Assembly (NCBI RefSeq): GCF_000025545.1
Contig: NC_013889.1
Coordinates: 427,501 to 491,500 of the forward strand
Reading direction: 5' to 3'
Length of the DNA: 64,000 bases
Source: Thioalkalivibrio sp. K90mix
GTDB taxonomy: Bacteria > Pseudomonadota > Gammaproteobacteria > Ectothiorhodospirales > Ectothiorhodospiraceae
The position numbers were made by a program, and so were the translations under genes. This document shows positions 9,100 through 17,252 of this stretch, in pieces. The notes beneath the pieces were generated by a model. It was not told the origin of the DNA. It saw only the letters and a list, made by a program, of their open reading frames with translations, and did no database searches. The first letter of the stretch is position 1, and each line of letters begins with the position of its first letter.

Positions 9100-11001
9100 T
9101 CAGCCCGCGAAGCCTAGCCGGCCGTTGTCTTCGGCGCAATTCTCCTGCCCGGATGCGTGGCGAATCGCGGCCAGCACGCCCTCGGTGTCGAGGCCGCAGT
9201 CGGCCAGGATCTGTTCGCGCGAGCCGTGTTCGGTGAAGACGTCCGGGATGCCCAGTACCTGACAGGGCAGGGTCAGGCCCTCGGCGGACAGCCATTCCAG
9301 CACCGCGCTGCCGGCGCCACCGGCTCGGGCATGATCCTCGAGCGCCACGAAGCGTTCGTGGCTGGAGGCCAGCCGCGCCAGCAGTTCGGTGTCGAGTGGC
9401 TTGATAAAGCGCATGCTCACCACGGTCGCATCCAGCGCTTCGCCGGCGGCCAGGGCGGTCTCCAGCAGCGCGCCGAAGCTGAGGATCGCCAGACCCCGGC
9501 CCTCGCGTACGACCTCGGCGCGTCCGATCGGCAGGGTCTCCAAATCCTCGCTGCCCCCTTCCGGCAGGACGCCGGGGCCGCCCCCGCGCGGATAGCGCAC
9601 CGCCGCCGGGCCCTCGTAGGCGTAGCCAGTGGACAGCATCTGGCGGCACTCGCGCTCGCTGGCCGGGGCCATCAGCAGCATGTTGGGGACACTGCGCAGC
9701 AGCGCGGTATCGAAGGTGCCGGCATGGGTCGGGCCATCAGCGCCAACGATCCCCGCGCGGTCGACCGCGAACAGTACCGGGAGTTTTTGCAGGGCGACGT
9801 CGTGGATCACCTGGTCCATCGCCCGCTGCAGGAAGGTCGAGTAGATCGCGACCACGGGCTTCTGTCCCTCGCAGGCCATGCCGGCGGCTAGCGTGACCGC
9901 GTGCTGCTCGGCGATTCCGACATCGAAGTAGCGCTCGGGGAACTGCTCGGAGAAGGCGACCAGGCCGGAACCCTCGCGCATCGCCGGGGTAATGCCCAGC
10001 AGGCGCTCGTCGGCCGCGGCCTGATCGCAAAGCCACTGGCTGAAGATGTCGGTATAGGTCGGTGCCTTCGGGCCCGAGGGCTTCAGGCCGTTTTCCGGCT
10101 CGAACTTGGAGACCCCGTGGTAGCGGCAGGGATCTTCCTCGGCCGGGGCGTAGCCCTGTCCCTTGCGCGTAACCACATGCAGCAGCTGTGGGCCGTGGCC
10201 GCCGCGCAGGTTCTTCAGGATCGATACCAGGCCGTTTACGTCGTGCCCGTCCACGGGGCCGAAATAGCGAAAACCCAGCTCCTCGAACAGCGTGCCAGGT
10301 ACCAGCATGCCCTTCATGTGTTCCTCGGCGCGCTCGGCGAAGGCCTTCACCGGCGGGACGAACTCCAGCATGCGCTTGGAGCCCTCGCGCACCGAGCTGT
10401 AGATGCGTCCGGACAGCAGGCGAGTGAAGTACTGGTTCATCGCGCCGACGTTGGGCGAGATCGACATGTCGTTGTCGTTCAGGATGACCAGCAGATTGCA
10501 GTCAAGATCGCCGATATGGTTGAGCGCCTCGAAGGCCATGCCGGCGGTCATCGCCCCGTCGCCGATCACCGCGACATGGCGGCGGTCCAGTCCGGCGTGC
10601 TTGGCCGCCAGGGCCATCCCGGCGGCCGCGCTGATCGAGGTGCTGGAATGCCCGGCCCCGAAGGCGTCGTATTCGCTCTCCGCACGCTTGGGGAACCCGG
10701 CCAGTCCGCCGTACTGGCGCAGACTGGCCATGCCGGCCCGCCGCCCGGTCAGGATCTTGTGCGCGTAGGCCTGGTGGCCGACATCCCACACAATGCGATC
10801 ATCCGGGGTGTTGAACGCGTAGTGCAGCGCGATCGCGAGCTCCACCGTGCCCAGGTTGGCGGCCAGGTGCCCGCCCGTGCGCGAGACGCTCTCGATCAGG
10901 AACTGGCGCAGCTCGCCGGCCAGGCCGGGCAGTTCCGAGGCCGGGTGTGCCCGCAGGTCGGCGGGCCATTCGATTGCATCCAGCAGGGGCGTGGGGGTCA
11001 T
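9100..11001 (-). CDS. dxs: 1-deoxy-D-xylulose-5-phosphate synthase
   Basis: Dxs condenses pyruvate and glyceraldehyde 3-phosphate using thiamine diphosphate, the entry step of the MEP isoprenoid route. The 633-residue length is typical. The ThDP-binding [18 protein letters not shown] (about 150) and the transketolase pyrimidine-domain stretch [17 protein letters not shown] (about 365) are present. It starts 12 bp after ispA, so isoprenoid precursor supply and prenyl chain synthesis are in one operon, a common gammaproteobacterial order. Confidence 0.97.
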   Translation of the reverse strand: MTPTPLLDAIEWPADLRAHPASELPGLAGELRQFLIESVSRTGGHLAANLGTVELAIALHYAFNTPDDRIVWDVGHQAYAHKILTGRRAGMASLRQYGGLAGFPKRAESEYDAFGAGHSSTSISAAAGMALAAKHAGLDRRHVAVIGDGAMTAGMAFEALNHIGDLDCNLLVILNDNDMSISPNVGAMNQYFTRLLSGRIYSSVREGSKRMLEFVPPVKAFAERAEEHMKGMLVPGTLFEELGFRYFGPVDGHDVNGLVSILKNLRGGHGPQLLHVVTRKGQGYAPAEEDPCRYHGVSKFEPENGLKPSGPKAPTYTDIFSQWLCDQAAADERLLGITPAMREGSGLVAFSEQFPERYFDVGIAEQHAVTLAAGMACEGQKPVVAIYSTFLQRAMDQVIHDVALQKLPVLFAVDRAGIVGADGPTHAGTFDTALLRSVPNMLLMAPASERECRQMLSTGYAYEGPAAVRYPRGGGPGVLPEGGSEDLETLPIGRAEVVREGRGLAILSFGALLETALAAGEALDATVVSMRFIKPLDTELLARLASSHERFVALEDHARAGGAGSAVLEWLSAEGLTLPCQVLGIPDVFTEHGSREQILADCGLDTEGVLAAIRHASGQENCAEDNGRLGFAG

Positions 11002-11013
11002 GGGCAGGCCGTA

Positions 11014-11907
11014 TCAGTTCATGCGGTCGACGATGTACCGCGCGAGGAAGCGAAGCAAGTCCGCCTCCTGGCCAAAGGGTTGCAGCTCGGCCAGCGCTTC
11101 GTCGACCAGGGCCACCGCGCGCTCGCGCGAAGCCTCCAGGCCCTGCAGCGAGGGAAAGGTGGCCTTGTCCAGTCGGGCATCCGCGCCGCAGGCCTTGCCG
11201 AGCACCTCCGGGTCACCCTCCACGTCGAGCACGTCATCGCGGATCTGGAAGGCCAGGCCAATGCATTCGGCGTAGCGGGTCAGGTGGCCAAGGGCGTCCC
11301 CCGGAACGCCGCCGGCGATGGCGCCCAGGCGCACCGAGACCCGGATCAGGGCACCGGTCTTGAGCCGGTGCATGCGCTCCAGTTCCGCCAGATCGATTGG
11401 CTTGCCGCAGGCGCCAAGGTCGATGGCCTGACCGCCGGCCATGCCGTGCAGGCCCGCTGCATGCGCGAGCTCGGCCAGGGCATCCAGAGCGGCTGTCCCG
11501 GGCAGGGCGCGCACGCCGGCGGTCATGATCTCGAAGGCGCAAGCCTGTAGTGCATCCCCGGCGAGGATGGCGGTGGCCTCGTCGAACGCACGGTGGCAGG
11601 TGGGCCGGCCACGGCGCAGGTCGTCGTTGTCCATCGCCGGAAGGTCGTCGTGGATCAGCGAATAGACATGGACCATCTCCACGGCCGCCGCCATCGCATC
11701 AAGCACGTCATCGGGGGCGCCGCAGGTGGCCCCGGCCGCGTATACCAGTACCGGTCGCAGGCGCTTGCCGCCGGAGAGGGTGGCATAGCGCATGGCCTCG
11801 ATGAGCCGCGGGTCCGGGGCAGAGTCGGCCGCCAGGCGCTGGTCGAGTACGGTCTCGATACGACGCTGATAGGCTTTCAGCGCCTCGGATGGGTCAGGGG
11901 TGGCCAA
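11014..11907 (-). CDS. ispA: farnesyl diphosphate synthase (short-chain polyprenyl synthase)
   Basis: Elongates dimethylallyl/geranyl diphosphate with isopentenyl diphosphate to farnesyl diphosphate for quinone, undecaprenyl and haem side chains. The 297-residue protein has the first aspartate-rich motif DDLPAMDND near residue 85, with the usual two-residue insertion of bacterial FPP synthases, and the second motif DDVLD near 225. GGKRLRP is visible near 48. It lies between xseB and dxs with gaps of 9 and 12 bp. Confidence 0.95.
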   Translation of the reverse strand: MATPDPSEALKAYQRRIETVLDQRLAADSAPDPRLIEAMRYATLSGGKRLRPVLVYAAGATCGAPDDVLDAMAAAVEMVHVYSLIHDDLPAMDNDDLRRGRPTCHRAFDEATAILAGDALQACAFEIMTAGVRALPGTAALDALAELAHAAGLHGMAGGQAIDLGACGKPIDLAELERMHRLKTGALIRVSVRLGAIAGGVPGDALGHLTRYAECIGLAFQIRDDVLDVEGDPEVLGKACGADARLDKATFPSLQGLEASRERAVALVDEALAELQPFGQEADLLRFLARYIVDRMN

Positions 11908-11916
11908 GGCAGGATC

Positions 11917-12189
11917 CTAGAACGGGACGTCGTCGGGGTCGGTCGGGGTGCCGGCGGCGCTCCCGGACACCGTGCCCTGCTCCGCTGGCGCGCTGGCGAG
12001 TTTTTCAATGCGTGCCTGGGCGTCGTCCAGCGCCTTCTGGCAGAGGCCGACCAGCTCCATGCCGCGCTGGAATTCCTCCAGCGACTGTTCCAGGCCCAGT
12101 TCGCCGGACTCCATCCGCGCCACCAGGGCCTCCAGGGCCTCCAGGCTGGCTTCGAACTCGGCAGGGCTGTCGGTGGATGTGTCGGTCAT
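11917..12189 (-). CDS. xseB: exodeoxyribonuclease VII small subunit
   Basis: XseB is the small helical subunit that, with XseA, forms a single-strand exonuclease. The 90-residue product carries the family core FEASLEALEALVARMESGEL followed by a LEEFQRGMELVGLCQKALDDAQ helix. The C-terminal 15 residues are low complexity (SGSAAGTPTDPDD) and variable in the family. It heads the xseB-ispA-dxs operon; xseA is not in the window. Confidence 0.93.
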   Translation of the reverse strand: MTDTSTDSPAEFEASLEALEALVARMESGELGLEQSLEEFQRGMELVGLCQKALDDAQARIEKLASAPAEQGTVSGSAAGTPTDPDDVPF

Positions 12190-12372
12190 GGTGTCGGATT
12201 ACGTTTGGGTTCTTATTGGATCGCGGGGGCCAAAAGGTGAGAAAGTATCCGATCCGCCGCGGCGAGGAAAGAAGCCGGGATACCGGGGGCTTGAGTTTCG
12301 TGACCGTGCCCCCACGGTCACCGGGGCAATCGGTTGACATGCGACCGGGTGCTGACTAGAGTTTCGAAGTGG

Positions 12373-12389
12373 TTTAGACACAGTCTAAA
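12373..12389. promoter_or_regulatory. perfect palindrome upstream of rubrerythrin operon
   Basis: TTTAGAC-ACA-GTCTAAA is a perfect inverted repeat with 7-bp arms, 62 bp before the rubrerythrin start codon. The arms resemble the AT-rich dyads bound by Fur/PerR-family or Rrf2-type regulators, but I cannot assign the regulator. Position and symmetry make it a good operator candidate for the downstream peroxide/iron genes. The 260 bp between xseB and rubrerythrin otherwise show nothing I can name. Confidence 0.6.
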
Positions 12390-12450
12390 TGTCCGGTCTG
12401 CGCAGCGGTCGCATCGGTGTGCAGATCTTAACCAGCAAGAGGAGAGACCC

Positions 12451-12870
12451 ATGGAACTGAAAGGTAGCAAGACCGAAGAAGCCCTCAAGGAGGCCTTTGC
12501 CGGCGAATCGATGGCCAACCGTCGTTACCTGTACTTCGCTTCCAAGGCGGACGTGGAAGGCTACAACGACGTCGCGACCGTGTTCCGTTCCACCGCCGAA
12601 GGCGAAACCGGCCACGCCCACGGTCACCTTGAGTACCTCGAGAGCTGCGGCGACCCGGCCACTGGTCTGGAGTTCGGCTCCACCGCCGCGAACCTGAAGA
12701 CCGCCGTTGCCGGCGAGACCCATGAGTACACCGATATGTACCCGGGTATGGCCAAGACCGCCCGCGACGAAGGCTTCGACGAAGTCGCCGACTGGTTCGA
12801 GACCCTGGCCAAGGCGGAGCGTTCCCACGCCAACCGCTTCCAGAAGGCCCTGGACCAGCTGGACGACTGA
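12451..12870 (+). CDS. rubredoxin-less rubrerythrin
   Basis: A 139-residue four-helix diiron protein of the rubrerythrin family, expected to reduce hydrogen peroxide. The two ExxH metal motifs are at E52/H55 (GETGHAH) and E123/H126 (KAERSH), with further acidic ligands at about E19 and E89. The usual C-terminal rubredoxin domain with its CxxC pairs is absent, so electrons must come from another protein; the Fe-S gene downstream is the obvious candidate. Start chosen by the GAGGAGA ribosome site 9 bases upstream. First gene of a likely four-gene unit behind a palindromic operator. Confidence 0.93.
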   Translation: MELKGSKTEEALKEAFAGESMANRRYLYFASKADVEGYNDVATVFRSTAEGETGHAHGHLEYLESCGDPATGLEFGSTAANLKTAVAGETHEYTDMYPGMAKTARDEGFDEVADWFETLAKAERSHANRFQKALDQLDD

Positions 12871-12895
12871 TCGTCCGGTAGTAACGGAAGCATGC

Positions 12896-12920
12896 GGGGC
12901 CGGTACTCCGGCCCCGTTTT
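12896..12920 (+). terminator. hairpin after rubrerythrin, partial terminator
   Basis: GGGGCCGG-TACT-CCGGCCCC followed by GTTTTCC. The stem is strong but the T-run is short, so it may terminate only part of the transcripts and set rubrerythrin expression above the three downstream genes, or protect the rubrerythrin mRNA end. A second inverted pair, ACGGAACA with TGTTCCGT, follows within the same spacer. Confidence 0.6.
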
Positions 12921-13026
12921 CCGGGAGGTACGGAACAGCCTGTGAAGTCAGCCCTGCGGCTGCGTTCGCACGTTGTTCCGTGTTTCCCTCGAAGCATCGT
13001 CACTGATACGGATACCGGAGGGATGC

Positions 13027-14379
13027 ATGTCTGCGCCGACGCACCAACGTGAAGGAAGTCTGGAAGCCCCGACCCGCCATCCGCTGGACTGGAAGAATCC
13101 CGAGTTCTACAACGAGGAATCGTTGTTCGCCGAGCTGGAGCGGGTCTACGACATCTGTCACGGCTGCCGGCGTTGCGTCAGCCTCTGCAATTCGTTCCCC
13201 ACGCTGTTCGACCTGGTCGACGAATCCGAGACCATGGAGGTCGACGGGGTCGACAGGAAGGACTACTGGAAGGTGGTCGATCACTGCTACCTGTGTGATC
13301 TGTGCTACCTGACCAAGTGCCCCTACGTGCCCCCGCACGAATGGAACGTCGACTTCCCGCACCTGATGCTGCGGGCCAAAGCCGTGCGTTTCCAGAAAGA
13401 GGGAGCGAAGGCCGCGCACAAGTTCATGTCCAGCACCGATACCGTCGGCAAGCTGGCGGGCATCCCGGTGGTCGCCGGCGTAGTCAACGCCGCGAACAAG
13501 AACGGCGCAATGCGGAAGGTGCTGGACAAGACTATGGGCGTGCACCCGGATGCCCCGGTCCCCGAATACCACTCGAGCAAGGGTCGTTCGCGCATGGCGA
13601 AGGTTGCCAAGGGGGTTAGCAACCCCGAGCCGGCCGGTGCCACCCAGGGCAAGGTCGCCCTCTACGCTACCTGCTACGGCAACTACAACGAGCCGCACCT
13701 GGTGGAGGACCTAGTCAAGGTCTTCGAGCATAACGGCATCGAGGTCACCCTGGTCGAGAAAGAGCAGTGCTGCGGCATGCCCAAGCTCGAACTGGGCGAC
13801 CTGAAGGCGGTCGAGTCCGCGAAGGATGCGAACATCCCGGCGATGAAGCGCATGATCGATCAGGGCTATGACATTGTCGCGCCGGTCCCCTCCTGCGTGC
13901 TGATGTACAAGCAGGAATTGCCGCTGATGTTCCCGGACGAGCCCGATGTCGCCGCCGTGCGCGATCGTATCTTCGACCCGTTCGAATACCTGATGGAGCG
14001 CCACAAGGAAGGCAAGCTGAAGACCGATTTCCCCGAGAAGCTCGGCAAGATCGCCTACCACGCGGCCTGTCACCTGCGGGTCCAGAACATGGGCCTGAAG
14101 ACCCGTGACCTGCTGAAGCTCGTGCCGGATACCGAGATCGACGTGATCGAACGCTGCTCCGGGCACGATGGCACCTATGGTGTTAAGAGCGAGTTCTACG
14201 AGACCGCGGCCAAGATCTGCCGCCCGGTGGTGAACCGGGTGCAGAAGGCCGAGTCCGATCACTACTCGAGTGACTGCCCGATGGCCGGGCACATGATCGA
14301 GAACGGGCTGCAGGGCAAGGGCGAGGACAAGGCGCCCGAACACCCGCTGACCCTGCTGCGCCAGGCCTACGGCCTGTAG
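13027..14379 (+). CDS. Fe-S/CCG-domain oxidoreductase, GlpC/HdrD-like
   Basis: A 450-residue soluble protein with two 4Fe-4S cluster sites near the N-terminus (C44, C47, C50, C54 and C87, C90, C93, C98) followed by two cysteine-rich CCG-type domains: EKEQCCGMPKLELG near 258 and the weaker AACHLRV...RCSGHDGTYG around 350-390. This is the layout of GlpC and heterodisulfide-reductase HdrD-like subunits, which pass electrons between flavoproteins, quinones or thiols. GGAGGG precedes the start. Its place between a rubredoxin-less rubrerythrin and a ferritin-like gene suggests it is their electron donor; that is inference. Confidence 0.88.
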   Translation: MSAPTHQREGSLEAPTRHPLDWKNPEFYNEESLFAELERVYDICHGCRRCVSLCNSFPTLFDLVDESETMEVDGVDRKDYWKVVDHCYLCDLCYLTKCPYVPPHEWNVDFPHLMLRAKAVRFQKEGAKAAHKFMSSTDTVGKLAGIPVVAGVVNAANKNGAMRKVLDKTMGVHPDAPVPEYHSSKGRSRMAKVAKGVSNPEPAGATQGKVALYATCYGNYNEPHLVEDLVKVFEHNGIEVTLVEKEQCCGMPKLELGDLKAVESAKDANIPAMKRMIDQGYDIVAPVPSCVLMYKQELPLMFPDEPDVAAVRDRIFDPFEYLMERHKEGKLKTDFPEKLGKIAYHAACHLRVQNMGLKTRDLLKLVPDTEIDVIERCSGHDGTYGVKSEFYETAAKICRPVVNRVQKAESDHYSSDCPMAGHMIENGLQGKGEDKAPEHPLTLLRQAYGL

Positions 14380-14444
14380 CGCCGGGCATCGGCTACTAGC
14401 AACACGATGCGCGCCCGCCGAGGCGCCACGGATGGAGACACGAA

Positions 14445-14747
14445 ATGGCCAGTGACAGCTACCACGAACCCGTCGAGGAACTGAGCGACGAGTCGCGCGG
14501 GATGCATCGCGCCATCGTCTCGCTGATGGAAGAGCTCGAGGCGGTGGACTGGTACCAGCAGCGCATCGATGCCTGCAAGAACGAGGAACTCAAGGCGATC
14601 CTCGCGCACAACCGCGACGAGGAGATCGAACATGCGGCGATGGTGCTGGAGTGGATCCGTCGCCATAACCCGGTGTTCGACCATGAACTGAAAGACAACC
14701 TCTGGTCCGACAAGGACTACACGAAGATGGGACACCACGACCACTGA
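14445..14747 (+). CDS. encapsulated-ferritin-like (EncFtn) protein without targeting tail
   Basis: A 100-residue two-helix ferritin-like protein that closely follows encapsulated ferritin. The ferroxidase residues match: E30, W36 and Y37 in MEELEAVDWY, and E60/H63 in NRDEEIEHAAM, with AILAHNRDEE intact. EncFtn forms ring decamers that oxidise Fe(II) at dimer interfaces. Known members end in a flexible linker and a GSLxxG-type peptide that docks into the encapsulin shell; here the protein stops at GHHDH just after the second helix region, and no encapsulin gene follows. It probably works unencapsulated or with another partner. Confidence 0.88.
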   Translation: MASDSYHEPVEELSDESRGMHRAIVSLMEELEAVDWYQQRIDACKNEELKAILAHNRDEEIEHAAMVLEWIRRHNPVFDHELKDNLWSDKDYTKMGHHDH

Positions 14748-14787
14748 GGGGTCCTGCGGACCAGTCCGACGTGACGGAGGTAGCGAG

Positions 14788-15393
14788 ATGGAGGCAAGTG
14801 TGGACAAGCTGAGTCGAGAAGACCTGTATTCGCTGGAGAAGTACCACGAGCTGCGGCCCCAGTTCCGCAACGAGGTCATGCAGCACAAGCGCAATCGCGT
14901 GGTGCAGGTGGGCCCGGCCGTGACCCTGCACTTCGAGGATCGCAAGACCATGCAGTACCAGATCCAGGAGATGCTGCGGGTCGAGAAGATTTTTGACGCC
15001 GAGGGCATCCAGGACGAGCTGGACGCCTACAACCCGCTGATCCCGGACGGCTCCAACTGGAAGGCGACCATGATGGTCGAGTATCCGGACGTGGACGAGC
15101 GCAAGGTCCAGCTGTCCAAGCTGATCGGGATCGAGCGCAAGACCTACGTGCAGGTCGAGGGCCATGACAAGGTCTACCCGATCGCGAACGAGGATCTGGA
15201 CCGCGAGACTGACGACAAGACCTCGTCGGTGCACTTCCTGCGCTTCGAGCTGACCCCGGAGATGGTCTCCGCCGTGAAATCCGGTGCAGCCATCGCCATG
15301 GGGGTGGAGCACGAGAACTACAGCCACCGGCTGGACGCCGTCTCCGAGGGCACGCGCGAATCCCTCGCGTCCGACCTCGACGCCGTCAACTGA
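14788..15393 (+). CDS. DUF3501 family protein
   Basis: A 201-residue acidic protein that I recognise as DUF3501, a family without known function. It opens LSREDLYSLEKYHELRPQFR, followed by HKRNRVVQVGPAVTLHFEDRKTM and a C-terminal half ending in GVEHENYSH. There is no signal peptide, membrane segment or cysteine motif. It starts 40 bp after the EncFtn-like gene with GGAGG before the ATG and closes the unit, being followed by a strong terminator. Linkage with rubrerythrin and a CCG protein suggests a role in peroxide or iron handling. Confidence 0.85.
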   Translation: MEASVDKLSREDLYSLEKYHELRPQFRNEVMQHKRNRVVQVGPAVTLHFEDRKTMQYQIQEMLRVEKIFDAEGIQDELDAYNPLIPDGSNWKATMMVEYPDVDERKVQLSKLIGIERKTYVQVEGHDKVYPIANEDLDRETDDKTSSVHFLRFELTPEMVSAVKSGAAIAMGVEHENYSHRLDAVSEGTRESLASDLDAVN

Positions 15394-15416
15394 CGCGGCC
15401 TTTTGACCGCTTCACC

Positions 15417-15441
15417 AAAGGCGCCTCCGGGCGCCTTTTTC
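15417..15441 (+). terminator. terminator of the rubrerythrin-DUF3501 unit
   Basis: AGGCGCC-TCCG-GGCGCCT followed by TTTTTCG, 26 bp after the DUF3501 stop. Typical factor-independent terminator. Confidence 0.9.
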
Positions 15442-15467
15442 GTTTCCGGCTTTTGCCGCGGCTGTTC

Positions 15468-15684
15468 AGGCTGGGCCTGGTTCGTCGTCTGGTGTTTACG
15501 ATGGCTTCGTCCGGCCGCCTGCCAAGCGCTCACTCGCGAGCGCGCCGCGAGGTACTTTCTTGCTTGCCCAAGAAAGTACCCAAAGAAGGGCACCCGGATT
15601 CCGCCCGGGAACCTTGCTCCAGGGTCCTCGGGCCGGCGGCGCTGAAACTCGCTGCGCCTTCGGCTCCGCTCAGACAGTCAGCGC
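15468..15684 (+). repeat. dispersed intergenic repeat, copy A
   Basis: About 217 bp that recur in inverted orientation on the other side of the IS110-type gene. Shared blocks include TGGTGTTTACGATGGCTTCG, GGCCGCCTGCC, CCCGGGAACCTTGCTCC, GGCGGCGCTGAAACTCGCTG and CGCTCAGACAGT. Reading frames exist across it but they differ between the two copies by indels, so it is not coding. It looks like a member of a genome-wide repeat family. Confidence 0.75.
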
Positions 15685-15877
15685 CTCTCTTCCGCCCCGA
15701 GGACCCTTCCGCAAGGGGCTTCATACGGGGGATGAAGGTCAAGACAACGGCGGTCCTGACGTTTGTGCGAATGGCTGGAGGCAAGGTGTTCCAACATCCT
15801 GGGCACGCGCGGCCTTCGGCCCTGGCGTGCCGCGCCTGCCAGTGGGCGCCAGAACCCGTCGTAGATACCGTCTTGCC
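15685..15877. other. noncoding 3' flank of IS110-type transposase
   Basis: No gene. It contains a long stem, GGCACGC...GCGTGCC around an inner GGCC-TTC-GGCC (about 15803-15831), lying downstream of the transposase stop. In IS1111-type relatives the guide (bridge) RNA is encoded at this end, so the stem is worth noting; the element boundary here is not defined. Confidence 0.4.
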
Positions 15878-16870
15878 CTATGAGGTGCAAGGCGTGTCAT
15901 TTCGGGGTTGATACGGGGTTTGCGACTTGAGGACGCCGAAGGCGATGTGCAGGAGCTTGCGCATGGCCGCCCCGATGGCGGCCATCTTGGCTTTGCCCCG
16001 CCTCAGGAGGCGGTGGTACTGGCGCCGCACGTCCGGGTTGTAGCGGGTGGCCACCACAGCGGCCATGTAGAGCGTTTTGCGCAGCCGCCCCGAGCCGGCC
16101 TTCGCCAGCCGCGGGGGTCGCTGGACCGAGGTCCCGGACTCCTGCAGGACCGGTACCAGCCCATGGAACGCCGCCGCCTGCCGAGCACTCGTGAACGCAC
16201 GGCTGCGCAACGTCGCGGCCATCGACGCCGACAACACCCGGCCGATGCCGGGGATGCTCTCCAGCAAGGCCCGATCCCGCTTGAGATGATCATGCGCGTC
16301 GAAGTGATCATCGATCTGCTGCTGTAGCCGACGGTGTTCCTCGCGCAGGGCTTGCAGCACGTTGTCGATCGACGCCTGGGCGAGGGTGTCCTCGCTGAAC
16401 TGCGCCTTCTCCAGGCGATTCTCCTCGCGCCGGATGTCCTCCTCAAGGGCTTCCAGCCGGCTGAGCAGGCGCTTGAGCTCCCGCACCTCGGGCGGCTCGG
16501 GCTGCCAGCGCCGTGGCGCGCGCTCGATGCCGTAACGCGCCAGCATCATGCTGTCCTTGCGGTCGGTCTTGTTGCGCACCCCCATGCCCTGGGCGTGGAA
16601 GCGCACTTGGGCCGGGTTCAGCACATGGACCCGAACCCCCTGCTCATGCAGCCAGTAGGCCAGCGGTTCGTGATAGATGCCGGTGGCTTCCAGATACACC
16701 TGAAGCGTCTCGGGCGCTTCACCCGTGTTGCGCTGCAGCCAGCGCAGCAACTCCGGATACTGGTCCTGGCGGTTCGGGAATACCTTCGGCTTGACCTTGC
16801 CCGCCTCCAGATCCCGGACCCACATGCAGTCGAGCTTGTTCTTGCTGACATCAATGCCGATATGGGCCAT
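15878..16870 (-). CDS. IS110-family transposase
   Basis: A 330-residue, intact IS110-type recombinase. The N-terminal RuvC-like DEDD domain shows D6 in HIGIDVSKN, E in VYLEATGIYHEP (about 61) and the DRKDSMMLARY pair near 103. A coiled-coil linker (about 120-190) leads to the C-terminal transposase-20 domain with ESIPGIG near 206 and the serine-containing KAGSGRLRKTLYMAA near 270. IS110 enzymes use a structured bridge RNA encoded in the element's noncoding end and lack terminal inverted repeats, so I cannot set the ends from one copy. Confidence 0.95.
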   Translation of the reverse strand: MAHIGIDVSKNKLDCMWVRDLEAGKVKPKVFPNRQDQYPELLRWLQRNTGEAPETLQVYLEATGIYHEPLAYWLHEQGVRVHVLNPAQVRFHAQGMGVRNKTDRKDSMMLARYGIERAPRRWQPEPPEVRELKRLLSRLEALEEDIRREENRLEKAQFSEDTLAQASIDNVLQALREEHRRLQQQIDDHFDAHDHLKRDRALLESIPGIGRVLSASMAATLRSRAFTSARQAAAFHGLVPVLQESGTSVQRPPRLAKAGSGRLRKTLYMAAVVATRYNPDVRRQYHRLLRRGKAKMAAIGAAMRKLLHIAFGVLKSQTPYQPRNDTPCTS

Positions 16871-17058
16871 CTCGTCCTCTCGCCTTGTCCGTACAGCCTC
16901 ACCCGTCCCTTACGGGGGGCTTGGATACCGTTCAAACTTCGAGATGAAAAAGGACTCGGGGGCCCATCTACGGCACAGGTTCGTGACCTCAGGATGCGAT
17001 CGGGTTACCCCGAGCCCGGTGCGGTCCATGGTAGCGATCCGTGAACCGCAAGACACAA

Positions 17059-17087
17059 GGATGCGGATGAGCGCAGCGAATCGCATC
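17059..17087 (+). repeat. short dispersed repeat, GCGCAGCGAATCGCATC type
   Basis: GGATGCGGATGAGCGCAGCG followed by AATCGCATC. A near-identical sequence occurs at 43311-43340. It is a partly palindromic intergenic repeat. Confidence 0.65.
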
Positions 17088-17109
17088 TGGGTTGCCCCGG
17101 CGTCGGAGT

Positions 17110-17142
17110 GGTGCGTTTCGCTGCGCTCAACGCACCCTACAG
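17110..17142. repeat. palindromic intergenic repeat
   Basis: GTGCGTT and AACGCAC arms flank TCGCTGCGCTC, giving a hairpin of the type scattered through many proteobacterial genomes. It neighbours the related repeat at 17059-17087. Confidence 0.55.
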
Positions 17143-17252
17143 CTCGGGGCTTAGGACAGGTACGGGGACACCGTCGGTTTTGACCTACCCTCCCGATATG
17201 AGCCCTTTGTGGAGGGTGTGACAGGCCGGACGATTCAAAATAGTAACGGGGA

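Larger units (their letters stand above)
16871..17252. other. noncoding 5' flank of IS110-type transposase, possible bridge RNA region
   Basis: This stretch lies upstream of the transposase start (minus strand) and has no gene. In IS110-group elements the bridge RNA is transcribed from this end. A small hairpin CCCGT-CCCTT-ACGGG lies at 16902-16916. From about 17059 onward it is made of short dispersed repeats rather than element-specific DNA, so the element end probably lies before that point. Confidence 0.4.

Noticed and set aside
14445-15441. encapsulin shell gene expected after EncFtn
   Set aside because: The following gene is DUF3501; no HK97-fold protein is found in the window.
15453-15911. 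152-residue frame across the dispersed repeat
   Set aside because: Homologous frame in the inverted copy is broken by indels and the stretch is a noncoding repeat.
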